Shown in pieces: positions 50,378 to 60,600 of a stretch of DNA of 64,000 nt; within the stretch, counting starts at the first letter, position 1; each line of letters begins with the position of its first letter. Below the pieces are notes generated by a model. That model worked only from the letters and a program-made list of their open reading frames with translations, made no database searches and was not told the origin of the DNA. This DNA comes from Methylorubrum rhodinum (GTDB lineage Bacteria > Pseudomonadota > Alphaproteobacteria > Rhizobiales > Beijerinckiaceae), in contig NZ_JACHOP010000003.1 of the NCBI RefSeq assembly GCF_014199935.1, positions 62,001 to 126,000 of the forward strand, given 5' to 3'. Both the position numbers and the translations under genes were made by a program.

Positions 50378-51385
50378 ATGCGCATCCCGACCCTGATCAC
50401 CGGCTGTCTCGCAGGCGCCCGGCGCGGCCTGTCCGCCCTGGCGCTCGCCGCAGGCCTGCTCGCAGGCCCGGCATTGGCCGCCGAGCCGCTGCGCATCGGC
50501 TACAGCGACTGGCCCGGCTGGGTGGCGTGGCAGGTCGCCATCGACAAGGGCTGGCTCAAGGAGGCCGGGGTCGAGGCCAAGTTCGAGTGGTTCGACTACT
50601 CCGCCTCCATGGACGCCTTCTCGGCGGGCAAGCTCGACGCGGTGACCTGCACCAACGGCGACGCCTTGGTGATGGGCGGCAACGGCGCCAAGAACGTCAT
50701 GATCCTGCTCACCGACTACTCGAACGGCAACGACATGATCGTCGGCAAGCCGGGGGTGAAGTCGCTCTCCGACCTCAAGGGCAAGAAGGTCGGCCTCGAA
50801 GTCGGTCTCGTCGAGCATCTCCTTCTCATCGACGGCCTGCAGAAGGCCGGCATCAAGGAGACCGACGTCACGCTGGTCAACGCCAAGACCAACGAGACGC
50901 CGCAGGTGCTCGCCTCGGGCGATGTCGCGGCCATCGGCGCGTGGCAGCCGATCGCCGGTCAGGCGATGCGCGGCGCGGCAGGCGCCCGGCCGCTCTACAC
51001 CTCCGCCGACCGGCCCGGCCTGATCTACGACGTGGTGACGGTGACGCCCGCGAGCCTCGCGGGCCGGCGCGCCGACTGGATCAAGCTCGTCGGCCTGTGG
51101 GACCGGGTGGTGGACTACATCGAGGACCCCAAGACCCAACCCGAGGCGGTGGCGATCATGGCCGCCAAGGTCGGGATCGAGCCCGCGACCTTCACCCGCT
51201 TCCTCAAGGGCACCAAGCTGATGCGGCTCGCCGACGGCCGCGCGGTGATGAAGGACGCCGACGGCTTCGGCTCGCTCTACGGATCGAGCCGGCATGCCGA
51301 CGCCTTCAACGTCAAGTTCGAGGTCTACAAGACCCCGCAGGACGTGAAGAGCTACATCGACCCCGCCCTCACCGACGGCAAGTGA
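50378..51385 (+). CDS. Guanidine-type ABC transporter, substrate-binding protein (TauA/NitT-like)
   Basis: A 335-residue secreted binding protein starting at ATG 50378 with GGAG eight bases upstream. It has a Sec signal (cleavage at ALA-AEP). The mature part is of the NMT1/TauA type: [73 protein letters not shown]. These match the urea-carboxylase-associated ABC binding proteins, now linked to guanidine uptake because they are commonly under guanidine riboswitches. It is first in the riboswitch-led operon. Confidence 0.9.
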   Translation: MRIPTLITGCLAGARRGLSALALAAGLLAGPALAAEPLRIGYSDWPGWVAWQVAIDKGWLKEAGVEAKFEWFDYSASMDAFSAGKLDAVTCTNGDALVMGGNGAKNVMILLTDYSNGNDMIVGKPGVKSLSDLKGKKVGLEVGLVEHLLLIDGLQKAGIKETDVTLVNAKTNETPQVLASGDVAAIGAWQPIAGQAMRGAAGARPLYTSADRPGLIYDVVTVTPASLAGRRADWIKLVGLWDRVVDYIEDPKTQPEAVAIMAAKVGIEPATFTRFLKGTKLMRLADGRAVMKDADGFGSLYGSSRHADAFNVKFEVYKTPQDVKSYIDPALTDGK

Positions 51386-51395
51386 GGACGTGAGG

Positions 51396-52469
51396 ATGCG
51401 CGCCCGCCCCCTTCCCCCGCTCGCCGACGCCGACGCCGCCGCGCCCGCGTCGCTCGCCCCGCTCCCGCCGGTGGCGGGGGCGGCGGCCCCGGTGGGCCGG
51501 GCGCGCCGCCCTCGACGCCGCTCTTGGGTCGGCGTGCCGCGCCCGCTCCCGCCGCGGCGGCGGCTGGCGCTCACCTTGCTGTCCTTCCTGCTGCCGCTCG
51601 GGCTGTGGGCGGCGGTCTCCTACATCCCCTTCCTCTGGCATCCGCTCGTCGAGGTGACCAATCCCGGCGAGGTCGCCTGGATGGAGCCCGGCATGCGGGT
51701 GCCGAAGGCGGCCTTTGCCGACGAGGTCGCGGCCTCCGCGAACGCCGGCACCGAGGCGCCCGCGGGCCGGCCCGCCAACCCGGTCTACCTGCCCGCCCCG
51801 CACGAGGTCGCGGTGGCGCTCTGGACCACGCTCACCGCCGCCCCGCCCCAGCGCGACGCGATCTGGCTGCCGGCCAGCCTGTGGCACTCGATCCAGATCA
51901 TCTTCTGGGGGTTCACGATATCGTCGATCGTCGGCGTGCCGCTCGGCGTGCTGTGCGGCGCGCAACCGACCATCGCCCGGCTGACCGAGCCGGTGATCGA
52001 GTTCGTGCGCTACCTGCCCGCCCCCGCCTTCGGCGCGCTGATGGTGGCGATCCTCGGGATCTACGACGGGCCGAAGATCGCCATCATCGTCATCGGCACC
52101 TTCTTCCAGCAGGTGCTGGTCATCGCCAACACCACCCGCCGGGTCGATCCGCTCCTGATCGAGGCCGCGCTCACCATGGGCTCGCGCAACCTCCGGCTCA
52201 TCCGCCGCGTCGTCGTCCCCGCGGTGCTGCCGCAGCTCTACCGCGACCAGCGCATCCTGCTCGGCTGGGCCTGGACCTACCTGATCGTCGCCGAGCTGAT
52301 CGGCACCTCGTCGGGCATCACCTTCTTCATCACGCAGCAGGCCCGCTACCAGCATTTCGACAACGTCTACGCCGCGATCCTGGTGATCGGCTTCATCGGC
52401 ATCGCCACCGACATCGCGCTCGCGCTCATCGGCCGCCGGCTCTTTCCCTACGCGAGGGCGGAAGCATGA
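51396..52469 (+). CDS. Guanidine-type ABC transporter, permease
   Basis: A 357-residue inner-membrane protein. The N-terminal 55 residues are Pro/Arg/Ala-rich and cytoplasmic, then TM1 ([21 protein letters not shown]) and a periplasmic loop of about 95 residues. The BPD-type permease domain follows, with the EAA loop seen as [28 protein letters not shown]. The long loop after TM1 is typical of the urea-carboxylase-associated permeases. ATG 51396 is preferred over GTG 51390 by position relative to GAGG. Its stop overlaps the ATPase start (ATGA). Confidence 0.9.
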   Translation: MRARPLPPLADADAAAPASLAPLPPVAGAAAPVGRARRPRRRSWVGVPRPLPPRRRLALTLLSFLLPLGLWAAVSYIPFLWHPLVEVTNPGEVAWMEPGMRVPKAAFADEVAASANAGTEAPAGRPANPVYLPAPHEVAVALWTTLTAAPPQRDAIWLPASLWHSIQIIFWGFTISSIVGVPLGVLCGAQPTIARLTEPVIEFVRYLPAPAFGALMVAILGIYDGPKIAIIVIGTFFQQVLVIANTTRRVDPLLIEAALTMGSRNLRLIRRVVVPAVLPQLYRDQRILLGWAWTYLIVAELIGTSSGITFFITQQARYQHFDNVYAAILVIGFIGIATDIALALIGRRLFPYARAEA

Positions 52470-53401
52470 GCGCCGCCCCGATCCCCCTGACCCCGGAGCC
52501 GTGCGACTACCGCACCCAGTGCGAGTCTGTCCGCGCCCGCTTCGACAAGCTGAAGGCCCGCGACGTCGCGATGCGGGTCGATGGTCTCGGCAAGGTGTTT
52601 CGCAACGCGGACGGCGGCGAGACCGTGGCGCTCCGCGACATCGATCTCGTCACCCATCGCCGCGAATTCCTCTGCGTCGTCGGACCGTCCGGCTGCGGCA
52701 AGTCCACCTTCGTGCGCATCCTCGCGGGTTTGGAGACCAAGACCTCCGGCACCGTCAGCGTCGGCGGCGTGCCGGTCTCGGGGCCCGGCGCCGACCGGGG
52801 CATGGTGTTCCAGGGCTACACCCTGTTCCCGTGGCTCACGGTGAAGCGCAACGTCGCCTTCGGGCTGGAGGAGAACGGCGAGTCCCGGCATGTCGCCGAG
52901 CGCGAGGCGCTGCAATGGCTGGCGCTGATCGGCCTGGAGCGCTTCGCCGACGCCTACCCGCACCAGCTTTCGGGGGGCATGAAGCAGCGCGTGGCGATTG
53001 CCCGCGCGCTCGCCATGCGGCCCCGCATCCTCCTGATGGACGAGCCGTTCTCGGCGCTGGACGCCCAGTCGCGCGCCCGGATGCAGGCCTACCTGATCGA
53101 GATCTGGCGCAAGATCGACATCACCATCGTCTTCATCACCCACGACCTCGACGAGGCGGTGACGCTGGCCGACCGCATCCTCGTCCTGAAGGCCCATCCC
53201 GGCGAGGTCGAGGAGCTGATCGAGGTGCCGGTGCCGCGCCCCCGCCATCCGGGCCAGATGCTCACGCCCGAGTTCCGCGCCACCCGCGCCCGGCTCGACG
53301 CGCTGATCCACCCGGCGGAGGCCGAGGCCGACGGCCCGGCCGACCTGGGGAGCCTCGACATGGTCACCCGCATGGCGAGCGTGGGGGACGAGGTCGAATG
53401 A
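52466..53401 (+). CDS. Guanidine-type ABC transporter, ATPase
   Basis: A 311-residue ATPase with Walker [11 protein letters not shown]-loop [12 protein letters not shown], signature LSGGMKQRV, Walker [13 protein letters not shown] and switch His in FITHDLDEA. An N-terminal extension of about 35 residues precedes the ABC domain, and the C-terminus adds about 40 residues ending in an acidic tail. It is of the TauB/SsuB group. It overlaps both neighbours by four bases (ATGA), so permease, ATPase and creatininase-family protein are translationally coupled. Confidence 0.92.
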   Translation: MSAAPIPLTPEPCDYRTQCESVRARFDKLKARDVAMRVDGLGKVFRNADGGETVALRDIDLVTHRREFLCVVGPSGCGKSTFVRILAGLETKTSGTVSVGGVPVSGPGADRGMVFQGYTLFPWLTVKRNVAFGLEENGESRHVAEREALQWLALIGLERFADAYPHQLSGGMKQRVAIARALAMRPRILLMDEPFSALDAQSRARMQAYLIEIWRKIDITIVFITHDLDEAVTLADRILVLKAHPGEVEELIEVPVPRPRHPGQMLTPEFRATRARLDALIHPAEAEADGPADLGSLDMVTRMASVGDEVE

Positions 53402-54186
53402 ACACCGCCGTTCTCTGGTCCGAGCGTACGTGGGAGGAAATCCCCGGCGATCTCGCGGGAGCCGCGCAGGCCGCTTTGCTCCCCATCGGCGCCACCGAGC
53501 AGCACGGGCCGCATCTCGGCTGCGGCATGGATTTCGTGCTGGCCGATGAAGTCTGCCGGGCGGTCTCGGCCCGCACGGGCGTTCCGATGCTGCCGACGCT
53601 GCCCTACGGCTGCTCGCTCGGCCATTCCCGGCGCTGGCCCGGCACCCTCGCCCTCGATCCGCTCCTGATGACCGATCTGGTCCGCCAGATCGGCGCGCAG
53701 GCCTATCATTCGGGTGTGCGCCGCCTGTTCCTCGTCAACGCGCACGTCACCAACGCCGCGCCCCTGCGCTGCGCCGTCGAACTCCTGCGCGCCGCCCATG
53801 ACGACCTGATGGTGGCGCTCGTCAACACCGCGACCGTCAGCGAGCGGGTGCGCGCCGCCCATTTCGCCGACGCCGAGGATTGGCACGCCAACCGGGCCGA
53901 GACCGCTTTGATGCAGGCCGTGGCCCCCGCCCTGGTGCGCGAGGACCGCATCGCGGAGTCCGACGACCCGGACCGCACCGGGGGCTTGGTGTTCGCCCAC
54001 CCGGTCAACCGCACCAGCCGCAACGGCGTCACCGGCTCGCCCTCGCAGGCGAATGCCGCCGAGGGTGCCGAGCTGTTCGCCTGGATGGTCGAGGACCTGT
54101 CGGCGCTCGTCCGCCGCGGGCTGACCGAGACCCCGCCCCTTCCCCATTCCTACGACGGCCCGGCCGTCCCCCGCCAAGGAGCCTGA
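53398..54186 (+). CDS. Creatininase-family amidohydrolase
   Basis: A 262-residue protein of the creatininase superfamily. Putative metal ligands are E34 and H36 ([11 protein letters not shown]), D45 (GMDF), H116 (LVNAHVTN, where most relatives have NGHGGN) and E168 (HANRAETAL). Members cleave cyclic or linear amide bonds, for example creatinine, formamidopyrimidines or mycofactocin precursor. Its start overlaps the importer ATPase, so it is tightly tied to guanidine uptake. It may release guanidine from a guanidino or cyclic precursor. That role is an inference; the NAHVTN change argues for a substrate different from creatinine. Confidence 0.75.
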   Translation: MNTAVLWSERTWEEIPGDLAGAAQAALLPIGATEQHGPHLGCGMDFVLADEVCRAVSARTGVPMLPTLPYGCSLGHSRRWPGTLALDPLLMTDLVRQIGAQAYHSGVRRLFLVNAHVTNAAPLRCAVELLRAAHDDLMVALVNTATVSERVRAAHFADAEDWHANRAETALMQAVAPALVREDRIAESDDPDRTGGLVFAHPVNRTSRNGVTGSPSQANAAEGAELFAWMVEDLSALVRRGLTETPPLPHSYDGPAVPRQGA

Positions 54187-54189
54187 ACC

Positions 54190-55563
54190 ATGGGCCACGC
54201 GACCGACATCGATCCGGCCATCCGCGCCGTGCAGGACGACCTGCGCAGCAAAGGCGTGAAATACGTCATCGGCGCCTATGTCGACATCCACGGCGCGCAG
54301 AAGGCCAAGGTGGTGCCGCTCGACCACCTGCCGCAGATGGCGGCGGGCTCCGAGCGCTACACCGGCTATGCCCTCGACGGTTTGGGGCAGGCCCCGAACG
54401 AGGACGAGTTGGCCTCCGTCCCCGATCTCTCCCGCGTCATCCCGCTGCCCTGGGAGCCCAAGCTCGCCTGGGCGCCGGCCGACCTGACCTTCCAGGGCAA
54501 GCCCTACCCGCTCTCGACCCGCGTCGCGCTGAAGAACGTGCTGAAGCAGGCCGAGGCCATGGGCTTCGGCTTCAACCTCGGCATCGAGTGCGAGATTTTT
54601 CTCTTGCGCCAGGCCGCCGACGGCTCGCTGCACACGCCGGTGCCGGACGATAAGCTGGTGAAGCCCTGCTACGACGTGCGCGGCTTCGTCGACAACTTCT
54701 CCTGGCTCGACAAGGTCGCGACCACGATCAACGACCTCGGCTGGGACCTCTATTCCTTCGACCACGAGGACGCCAACGGCCAGTTCGAGTTCGACTTCCA
54801 ATACGCCGACGCGCTGACGATGTGCGACCGGCTGACCTTCTTCCGCATGATGACCAAGCATTACGCGAAGGAGGAAGGGCTGATCGCCACGATGATGCCC
54901 AAACCTTTCGCCGACCGCACCGGCAACGGCGCCCACTTCAACATGTCGCTCGCCGACATCGAGACCGGCCGCAACCTGTTCGCCTGTGCGCCGGGCGACG
55001 ATCCCCGCGGCCTGGGGCTCACCGAGACCGGCTACCACTTCATCGGCGGCGTGCTGCGCCACGGCCGCGCGCTCTGCGCCGCCTTCGCGCCCACCGTGAA
55101 CAGCTACAAGCGCCTCGTGCGCCAGGGGGCGATGGCGGGCTTCTCCTGGGCGCCGGTGTTCAACTCCTACGGCTCGAACAACCGCACCAACTCGGTGCGG
55201 GTGCCGGCCGGCGGCGGGCGCTGCGAGAGCCGCAACGCCGACGGGGCGGTCAACCCCTACCTTGCCGCCGCCCTGGTGCTCGCGGCGGGACTGGAGGGCG
55301 TGCGCGAGCGGATCGATCCGGGCGAGCCCAACGAGGACAACCTCTACGAACTGAGCGACGGCGAGCGGCGCGCGCGCGGCATCGGCTTCCTGCCCCAGAC
55401 CCTTCAGGAAGCCGTCGAAGCCTTCGCCGCCGACCCCCTGGTCGAGAAGACCCTGGGGGCGGGCCTGCGGGACGAGTTCATCCGCTACAAGCGCGACGAG
55501 TGGAACGCCTATCATCTCACGGTGAGCCCGTGGGAGATCGAGCGCTACAGCCACCTGTTCTAG
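54190..55563 (+). CDS. Glutamine-synthetase-like ligase (GlnT/GSIII or GmaS-type)
   Basis: A 457-residue protein of the GS family. The N-terminal beta-grasp part has [18 protein letters not shown]. The catalytic domain has GIECEIFLL (GS-type glutamate/metal strand), [37 protein letters not shown] and [10 protein letters not shown]. It lacks the adenylylation-loop tyrosine context of GSI-beta. GlnT-type enzymes ligate ammonia, and relatives such as GmaS ligate methylamine, to glutamate. Placed in the guanidine operon it may assimilate released ammonia or gamma-glutamylate an amine or guanidino compound. AAGGAG lies before the ATG. I cannot tell which amine it uses. Confidence 0.85.
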   Translation: MGHATDIDPAIRAVQDDLRSKGVKYVIGAYVDIHGAQKAKVVPLDHLPQMAAGSERYTGYALDGLGQAPNEDELASVPDLSRVIPLPWEPKLAWAPADLTFQGKPYPLSTRVALKNVLKQAEAMGFGFNLGIECEIFLLRQAADGSLHTPVPDDKLVKPCYDVRGFVDNFSWLDKVATTINDLGWDLYSFDHEDANGQFEFDFQYADALTMCDRLTFFRMMTKHYAKEEGLIATMMPKPFADRTGNGAHFNMSLADIETGRNLFACAPGDDPRGLGLTETGYHFIGGVLRHGRALCAAFAPTVNSYKRLVRQGAMAGFSWAPVFNSYGSNNRTNSVRVPAGGGRCESRNADGAVNPYLAAALVLAAGLEGVRERIDPGEPNEDNLYELSDGERRARGIGFLPQTLQEAVEAFAADPLVEKTLGAGLRDEFIRYKRDEWNAYHLTVSPWEIERYSHLF

Positions 55564-55575
55564 GCGGAGACCCCG

Positions 55576-55938
55576 ATGAAGAAGGTCATCGCCTTCGCGA
55601 CCTCCGCCGCCGAACCCTCGACCTACCGGCCGGCACCGGAGCGCATCCTTGCGGGCGATCCGGTCCAGACCGCCACGCTCCACTTCACCAGCGAGGACGG
55701 GCGCTTCTCCGCCGGCTCCTGGGCGGCCGAGCGGGGCACGTGGCGGGTCGTCTTCACCGAGAGCGAGTTCTGCCACCTCCTCGAAGGCGTGATCGTCGTC
55801 ACCGACGAGGCCGGCGCACAGACCACCTTCCGCGCCGGCGACGCCTTCGTCTCGCCCGCCGGCTTCACCGGCACCTGGGAGATCGTCGAGCCGGCCCGCA
55901 AGCTCTTCGCCTTCTACGAGGCGCCCACGACCCCGTAA
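55576..55938 (+). CDS. Small cupin-domain protein (DUF861 type)
   Basis: A 120-residue single cupin. The core strands are WAAERGTWRVVFTESEFCHLLEGVIVVTDEAGAQTTFRAGDAFVSPAGFTGTWEIVE, typical of the EutQ/DUF861-like cupin group that includes ureidoglycine aminohydrolase relatives. It could bind a metal through the E-x-C-H region and act on, or sense, a ureide-like compound. It follows the ligase after 12 bases. Role in guanidine metabolism unknown; an enzyme or metabolite sensor are both possible. Confidence 0.75.
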   Translation: MKKVIAFATSAAEPSTYRPAPERILAGDPVQTATLHFTSEDGRFSAGSWAAERGTWRVVFTESEFCHLLEGVIVVTDEAGAQTTFRAGDAFVSPAGFTGTWEIVEPARKLFAFYEAPTTP

Positions 55939-56087
55939 CCCCATCCCACCCACTCCCCTCATCCTGAGGTGCTGCGAAGCAGCCTCGAAGGAGGGCTCCA
56001 GCCCGCCGCGCGACTTCTGGAGCCCTCCTTCGAGGCCTCCGCTTCGCTCCGGCACCTCAGGATGAGGGGGATGGGTGGGATGAGGGA
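55939..56087. repeat. 150-base foldback repeat inside the guanidine operon
   Basis: The outer arms (55939-55972 and 56052-56087) are near-perfect reverse complements containing CTCATCCTGAGGTGC. The inner arms pair GCCTCGAAGGAGGGCTCCAG with its complement around a 15-base GC-rich loop. It lies in the 239-base gap between the cupin and carboxyguanidine deiminase genes. It is a BIME-like mobile palindrome and may attenuate or stabilise the operon transcript. A partial copy of its arm lies near 49573. Confidence 0.85.
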
Positions 56088-56177
56088 TCGCCGAAACCCG
56101 AAAAACGCCCGCTGGGACGGCCCGGCCGCGACAGGGCTCCAGTGCCGGGACGACCCGGATTCATCGGAGACACGAGC

Positions 56178-56987
56178 ATGTCGGACGAGAGCGTCATCGC
56201 GGAAAACCGCCGCCGCTACGAAGAGCTGAAGCGGGCGGGCCAAGGCCACGCCCCCCGCGCCCTGCCGGGCCCGAGCCCGCGGGGCGGCGTGCCGCTGGAC
56301 GAGGCGGCGATCCTCCACCGCGAGACGGTGCCCGGCGGCTGGTACTGGACCACTGCGCTCAAGGCCGGCGAGGCCCTGCGGATCGCCCTCGACCACGGCC
56401 CGTCGAGCGTCGCCCTCGTGGCGTGGTCGGCCAAGGACCCGAGCGAGCGGCTGAATTACGCCGACACCGTGAAGGTGCAGTGGACCGCCGCACTCCGCAA
56501 AGGCCGGGTGCTGTTCTCCGACATGGGCCGAGTGATGCTCTCGCTCGTCGAGGATTCCTGCGCTGCGCACGACGCGCTGATGGGCGGCTCCAACACCGCC
56601 TCGAACGCGGCCCGCTATCCGGGCGGCCCCCACCGCAACACCCGCGACAACTTCGTGCTCGCCGCCCTGAAAAGTGGGTTTGAGCGGCGCGACATTCCGG
56701 CCTGCATCACCTTCTTCGCCCCCGTGAGTGTCGGGCCGGAGGGGCGGCTGGCCTGGAACGAGGCCGGCCGCGCGGCGGGCGATTTCGTGGACCTGCGCGC
56801 CGAGATGGACCTGACGGTGGCGCTCTCGAACTGCCCGCATCCTCTCGATCCGGCGCCCGCCTACGCCCCGAACCCGGTCGCGATCACCCGCTTCCGTGCA
56901 CCGCAGCCCGCCGCGGACGACCTCTGCCGCACTGCCACCATCGAGGCCGTGCGCGGCTTCGAGAACAACGCCTTCGCCGGCCTCTAA
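56178..56987 (+). CDS. cgdA: Carboxyguanidine deiminase subunit / urea-carboxylase-associated protein 1 (DUF1989)
   Basis: A 269-residue DUF1989 protein starting at ATG 56178 with GGAGA nine bases upstream. It shares DSC-x2-HD (C128, H131, D132) and a C-terminal SNCP with the next gene's product. The two are homologous partners. Proteins of this pair were named urea amidolyase-associated proteins and have been shown to be carboxyguanidine deiminase (CgdAB), removing ammonia from carboxyguanidine to give allophanate. A or B is assigned here by gene order only. It lies between the foldback repeat and its partner, 14 bases apart. Confidence 0.85.
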   Translation: MSDESVIAENRRRYEELKRAGQGHAPRALPGPSPRGGVPLDEAAILHRETVPGGWYWTTALKAGEALRIALDHGPSSVALVAWSAKDPSERLNYADTVKVQWTAALRKGRVLFSDMGRVMLSLVEDSCAAHDALMGGSNTASNAARYPGGPHRNTRDNFVLAALKSGFERRDIPACITFFAPVSVGPEGRLAWNEAGRAAGDFVDLRAEMDLTVALSNCPHPLDPAPAYAPNPVAITRFRAPQPAADDLCRTATIEAVRGFENNAFAGL

Positions 56988-57001
56988 AGGGAGCGAGCCC
57001 G

Positions 57002-57619
57002 ATGACCGACTCCGTGACCGCGCTCTTCGATCAGGTCGTGCCCGCGCAGGCCCCGTTCTCCACGCTGGTGAAGGCCGGCCAGATCATCCGCATCGAGGAC
57101 AGCCAAGGCTGCCAGGCGATCGACACCCTGTTCTACCGCGCCGACGACCTCACCGAGCGCTACTCCTCGCAGGACACCGTGCGCGCGCAGGGCGCGGCCT
57201 ACGTCACCACCGGCACGCGGGTGATGTCGAACGAGGGCCGGGTGATGCTCACCGTCACCGCCGATTCCTGCGGGCGCCACGACACCTCCGCCGGGGCCTG
57301 CTCCTGCGAGAGCAACACGGTCCGCTTCGGCCACGCCACGAAGTATCTCCACGCCTGCCGCGAGAATTTTTGCATCGAGGTGGCGAAATACGGCCTGTCG
57401 AAGCGCGACATCGTGCCGAACATCAACTTCTTCATGAACGTGCCGATCGAGCAGGACGGCGGGCTCGCCATCGTCGACGGCGTCTCGTCGCCCGGTGACT
57501 ACGTCGAGCTCAAGGCCGAGATGGACGTGATCTGCGTGATCTCGAACTGCCCGCAGATCAACAACCCCTGCAACGGCTTCAACCCCACGCTGATCCGCGT
57601 GACGGTGCGCGAGGGCTGA
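57002..57619 (+). CDS. cgdB: Carboxyguanidine deiminase subunit / urea-carboxylase-associated protein 2 (DUF1989)
   Basis: A 205-residue DUF1989 protein. C90, H93 and D94 lie in VTADSCGRHD, followed by a Cys-rich turn ACSCESN, and SNCPQINNPCNGFNP lies near the C-terminus. The conserved cysteine and His/Asp cluster is likely a metal site. It forms the heteromeric deiminase with the upstream protein. GGGAG precedes the ATG. The carboxylase gene starts six bases after its stop, giving the typical order UAAP1 - UAAP2 - carboxylase. Confidence 0.87.
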   Translation: MTDSVTALFDQVVPAQAPFSTLVKAGQIIRIEDSQGCQAIDTLFYRADDLTERYSSQDTVRAQGAAYVTTGTRVMSNEGRVMLTVTADSCGRHDTSAGACSCESNTVRFGHATKYLHACRENFCIEVAKYGLSKRDIVPNINFFMNVPIEQDGGLAIVDGVSSPGDYVELKAEMDVICVISNCPQINNPCNGFNPTLIRVTVREG

Positions 57620-57624
57620 TCCGC

Positions 57625-60600
57625 ATGTTCCGCAAGGTCCTGGTCGCCAACCGCGGCGAGATCGCCGCCCGCGTCGTGCGCACCTTGAAGCGCATGGGCA
57701 TCGCGTCGGTCGCCGTCTATTCGGACGCCGACCGCTTCACCCCCGGCGTGCTCGCCGCCGACGAGGCCGTGCGGCTCGGGCCCGCGCCCGCCGCGCAGAG
57801 CTATCTCGACGTCGAGGCCGTGATCGCCGCCTGCAAAGCGACGGGCGCAGAGGCGGTGCACCCCGGCTACGGCTTCCTCTCGGAAAACGTCGGCTTCGCC
57901 GAGCGGCTGGCGTCGGAGGGCATCGTCTTCATCGGGCCGCGCCCGGAGCACCTGCGCGCCTTCGGCCTCAAGCACACCGCCCGCGATCTCGCCAAGGCCA
58001 GCGGCGTCCCGCTCCTGCCCGGCACCGATCTTTTGCCGGACGTCGATACGGCACTCGGCGCGGCCGAGACCATCGGCTATCCCGTCATGCTCAAGAGCAC
58101 GGCGGGCGGCGGCGGCATCGGGATGCAGCTCTGCCACTCAGGCGAAGAGCTGGCCGAGCGCTTCGCCGCGGTCGAGCGCACGGCGCGCGCCAGCTTCGGC
58201 GATGCCCGCGTCTATCTGGAGCGCTTCGTGGCGCAGGCCCGCCACGTCGAGGTGCAGATCTTCGGCGACGGCAAGGGCCGCGTGGTCGCGCTCGGCGAGC
58301 GCGACTGCTCGCTCCAGCGCCGGAATCAGAAGGTGATCGAGGAGACGCCGGCTCCGGGCCTCTCGGATGCCGTGCGCGCCCGCCTCCACGCCGCGGCGGT
58401 GGCGCTGGCTACGAGCGTCGCCTATGCCTCCGCCGGCACGGTCGAGTTCATCTACGATCCCCAGCGCGAGGATTTCTCGTTCCTCGAAGTGAACACCCGG
58501 CTCCAGGTCGAGCATCCGGTGACGGAAGCGGTGTTCGGCATCGATCTCGTGGAATGGATGGTGCGCCAGGCCGCGGGCGAGGACCCGATCGGAGAGGCCG
58601 GGACGCTCGTCCCGCAGGGCGCCGCGATCGAGGCCCGGCTCTACGCCGAGATCCCGCACGCCAACTTCGCCCCGAGCGCCGGGCTGCTGACCGAGGTGCG
58701 GTTTCCGGAGTCGGCCCGCATCGACGGCTGGATCGCCACCGGCACCGAGGTGACGCCGTTCTACGATCCAATGCTCGCCAAGATCATCGTCACCGGCGAT
58801 GACCGGCCGGCGGCGATCGCGGCGCTCAAGGCGGCGCTCGCCGAGACGGCGGTGTCGGGCATCGAGACCAATCTCGACTACCTGCGCACCATCGCGGCCT
58901 CCGATCTCTTCGCCAGCGGGCGCGTCGCGACGACCGCTCTGCGCGACCTCGCCTACCGCCCGCGCAGCATCGAGGTGCTGTTGCCCGGCCCGCAATCGAG
59001 CCTTCAGGAACTGCCCGGGCGGCTGGGCCTATGGGAGGTCGGCGTGCCGCCGAGCGGTCCGATGGACGCCCGCTCCTTCCGCCACGCCAACGCGCTGGTG
59101 GGGAACGACGGCGACACCTGCGCCCTCGAACTCACGGTCTCAGGGCCCACGCTGCGCTTCCACACCGACGCCGTGGTGGCGCTCTCGGGTGCGGCCATGA
59201 GGGCGAGCCTCGACGGGGAGCCCCAGCCGCACGGCCGCGCCTTCGCGGTCGCGGCGGGGCAGACGCTCGCGGTTGGTCCGATCGAGGGGCCGGGCCAGCG
59301 CGCCTATCTGGCTTTGCGCGGCGGCTTTGCCGCGCCCGTCGTGCTCGGCTCGCGCGCCACCTTCGCGCTCGGCGCCTTTGGCGGCCACGCCACCGGCGTG
59401 CTGAAGGCCGGCGACGTGCTCCATTGCGGCGAGGCGCCGGAGGTCGCGGCCTCTGCGCCGGAGCCGGCACTGCTGACCCACGCATGGGAGATCGGCGTCC
59501 TCTACGGCCCGCACGGCGCGCCGGACTTCTTCCAGGAGGCGGACATCGCCGACCTGTTCTCGGCGGCCTACGAGGTCCACTTCAACTCCGCCCGCACCGG
59601 CGTGCGCCTGATCGGCCCGACCCCGCGCTGGGCCCGCCCCGACGGCGGCGAGGCCGGCCTGCATCCCTCGAACCTGCACGACAACGCCTACGCCATCGGC
59701 GCCATCGACTTCACCGGCGACATGCCGATCCTGCTCGGCCCCGACGGCCCGAGCCTGGGCGGCTTCGTCTGCCCGGCGGTGATCGCGCGGGACGAGCTGT
59801 GGAAGATGGGCCAGTTGCGGCCGGGGGATACGGTCAGGTTCCGGCCGGAGGCGCGGCCGGCGGACGAGACACCGACAGAAACCCTCCCCCCTCTGCGGGG
59901 GAGGGTGGCCCCCGAAGGGGGTCGGGAGAGGGGAGCGCCGCTTCCGGATAGTGCGGAGCCGACCCCTCTCCCGCCCGCTCCGCGGGCACCCTCCCCCGCG
60001 AAGGGGGGAGGGTTTGCGCGCGGTGCCCCTATCCTCGCCAGCGACTCCTCCGGCCCGGTCCCGGTTGCCTATCGCCGCCAGGGCGACGACAACCTTCTCG
60101 TCGAGTACGGCCCGATGGCCCTCGACATCGGCCTGCGGCTGCGGGTGCATCTGCTGGCCGAGGCCGTGCGCGCCGCTCGCCTCCCCGGCCTGATCGACCT
60201 GACGCCGGGCATCCGCTCGCTCCAGATCCACTACGACGGCACCGCCCTGCCCCGCCCGCATCTCCTCGGCTTGCTCCGGGAGATCGAGGCCGGCCTGCCG
60301 GCCGCCGAGGATGTCAGCGTCCCGAGCCGTGTCGTCCACCTGCCGCTGTCGTGGAACGACCCGCAAGCCGAACTCGCCATGCGCAAATATCAGGAACTGG
60401 TGCGCCCCAATGCGCCCTGGTGCCCGTCGAACATCGAGTTCATCCGCCGCATCAACGGCCTGCCCGACGAGGACGCCGTGCGGCGAACGGTGTTCGATGC
60501 GAGCTACCTCGTGATGGGGCTGGGCGACGTCTATCTCGGCGCGCCGGTCGCCACCCCGGTCGATCCGCGCCACCGGCTGGTCACCACCAAGTACAACCCG

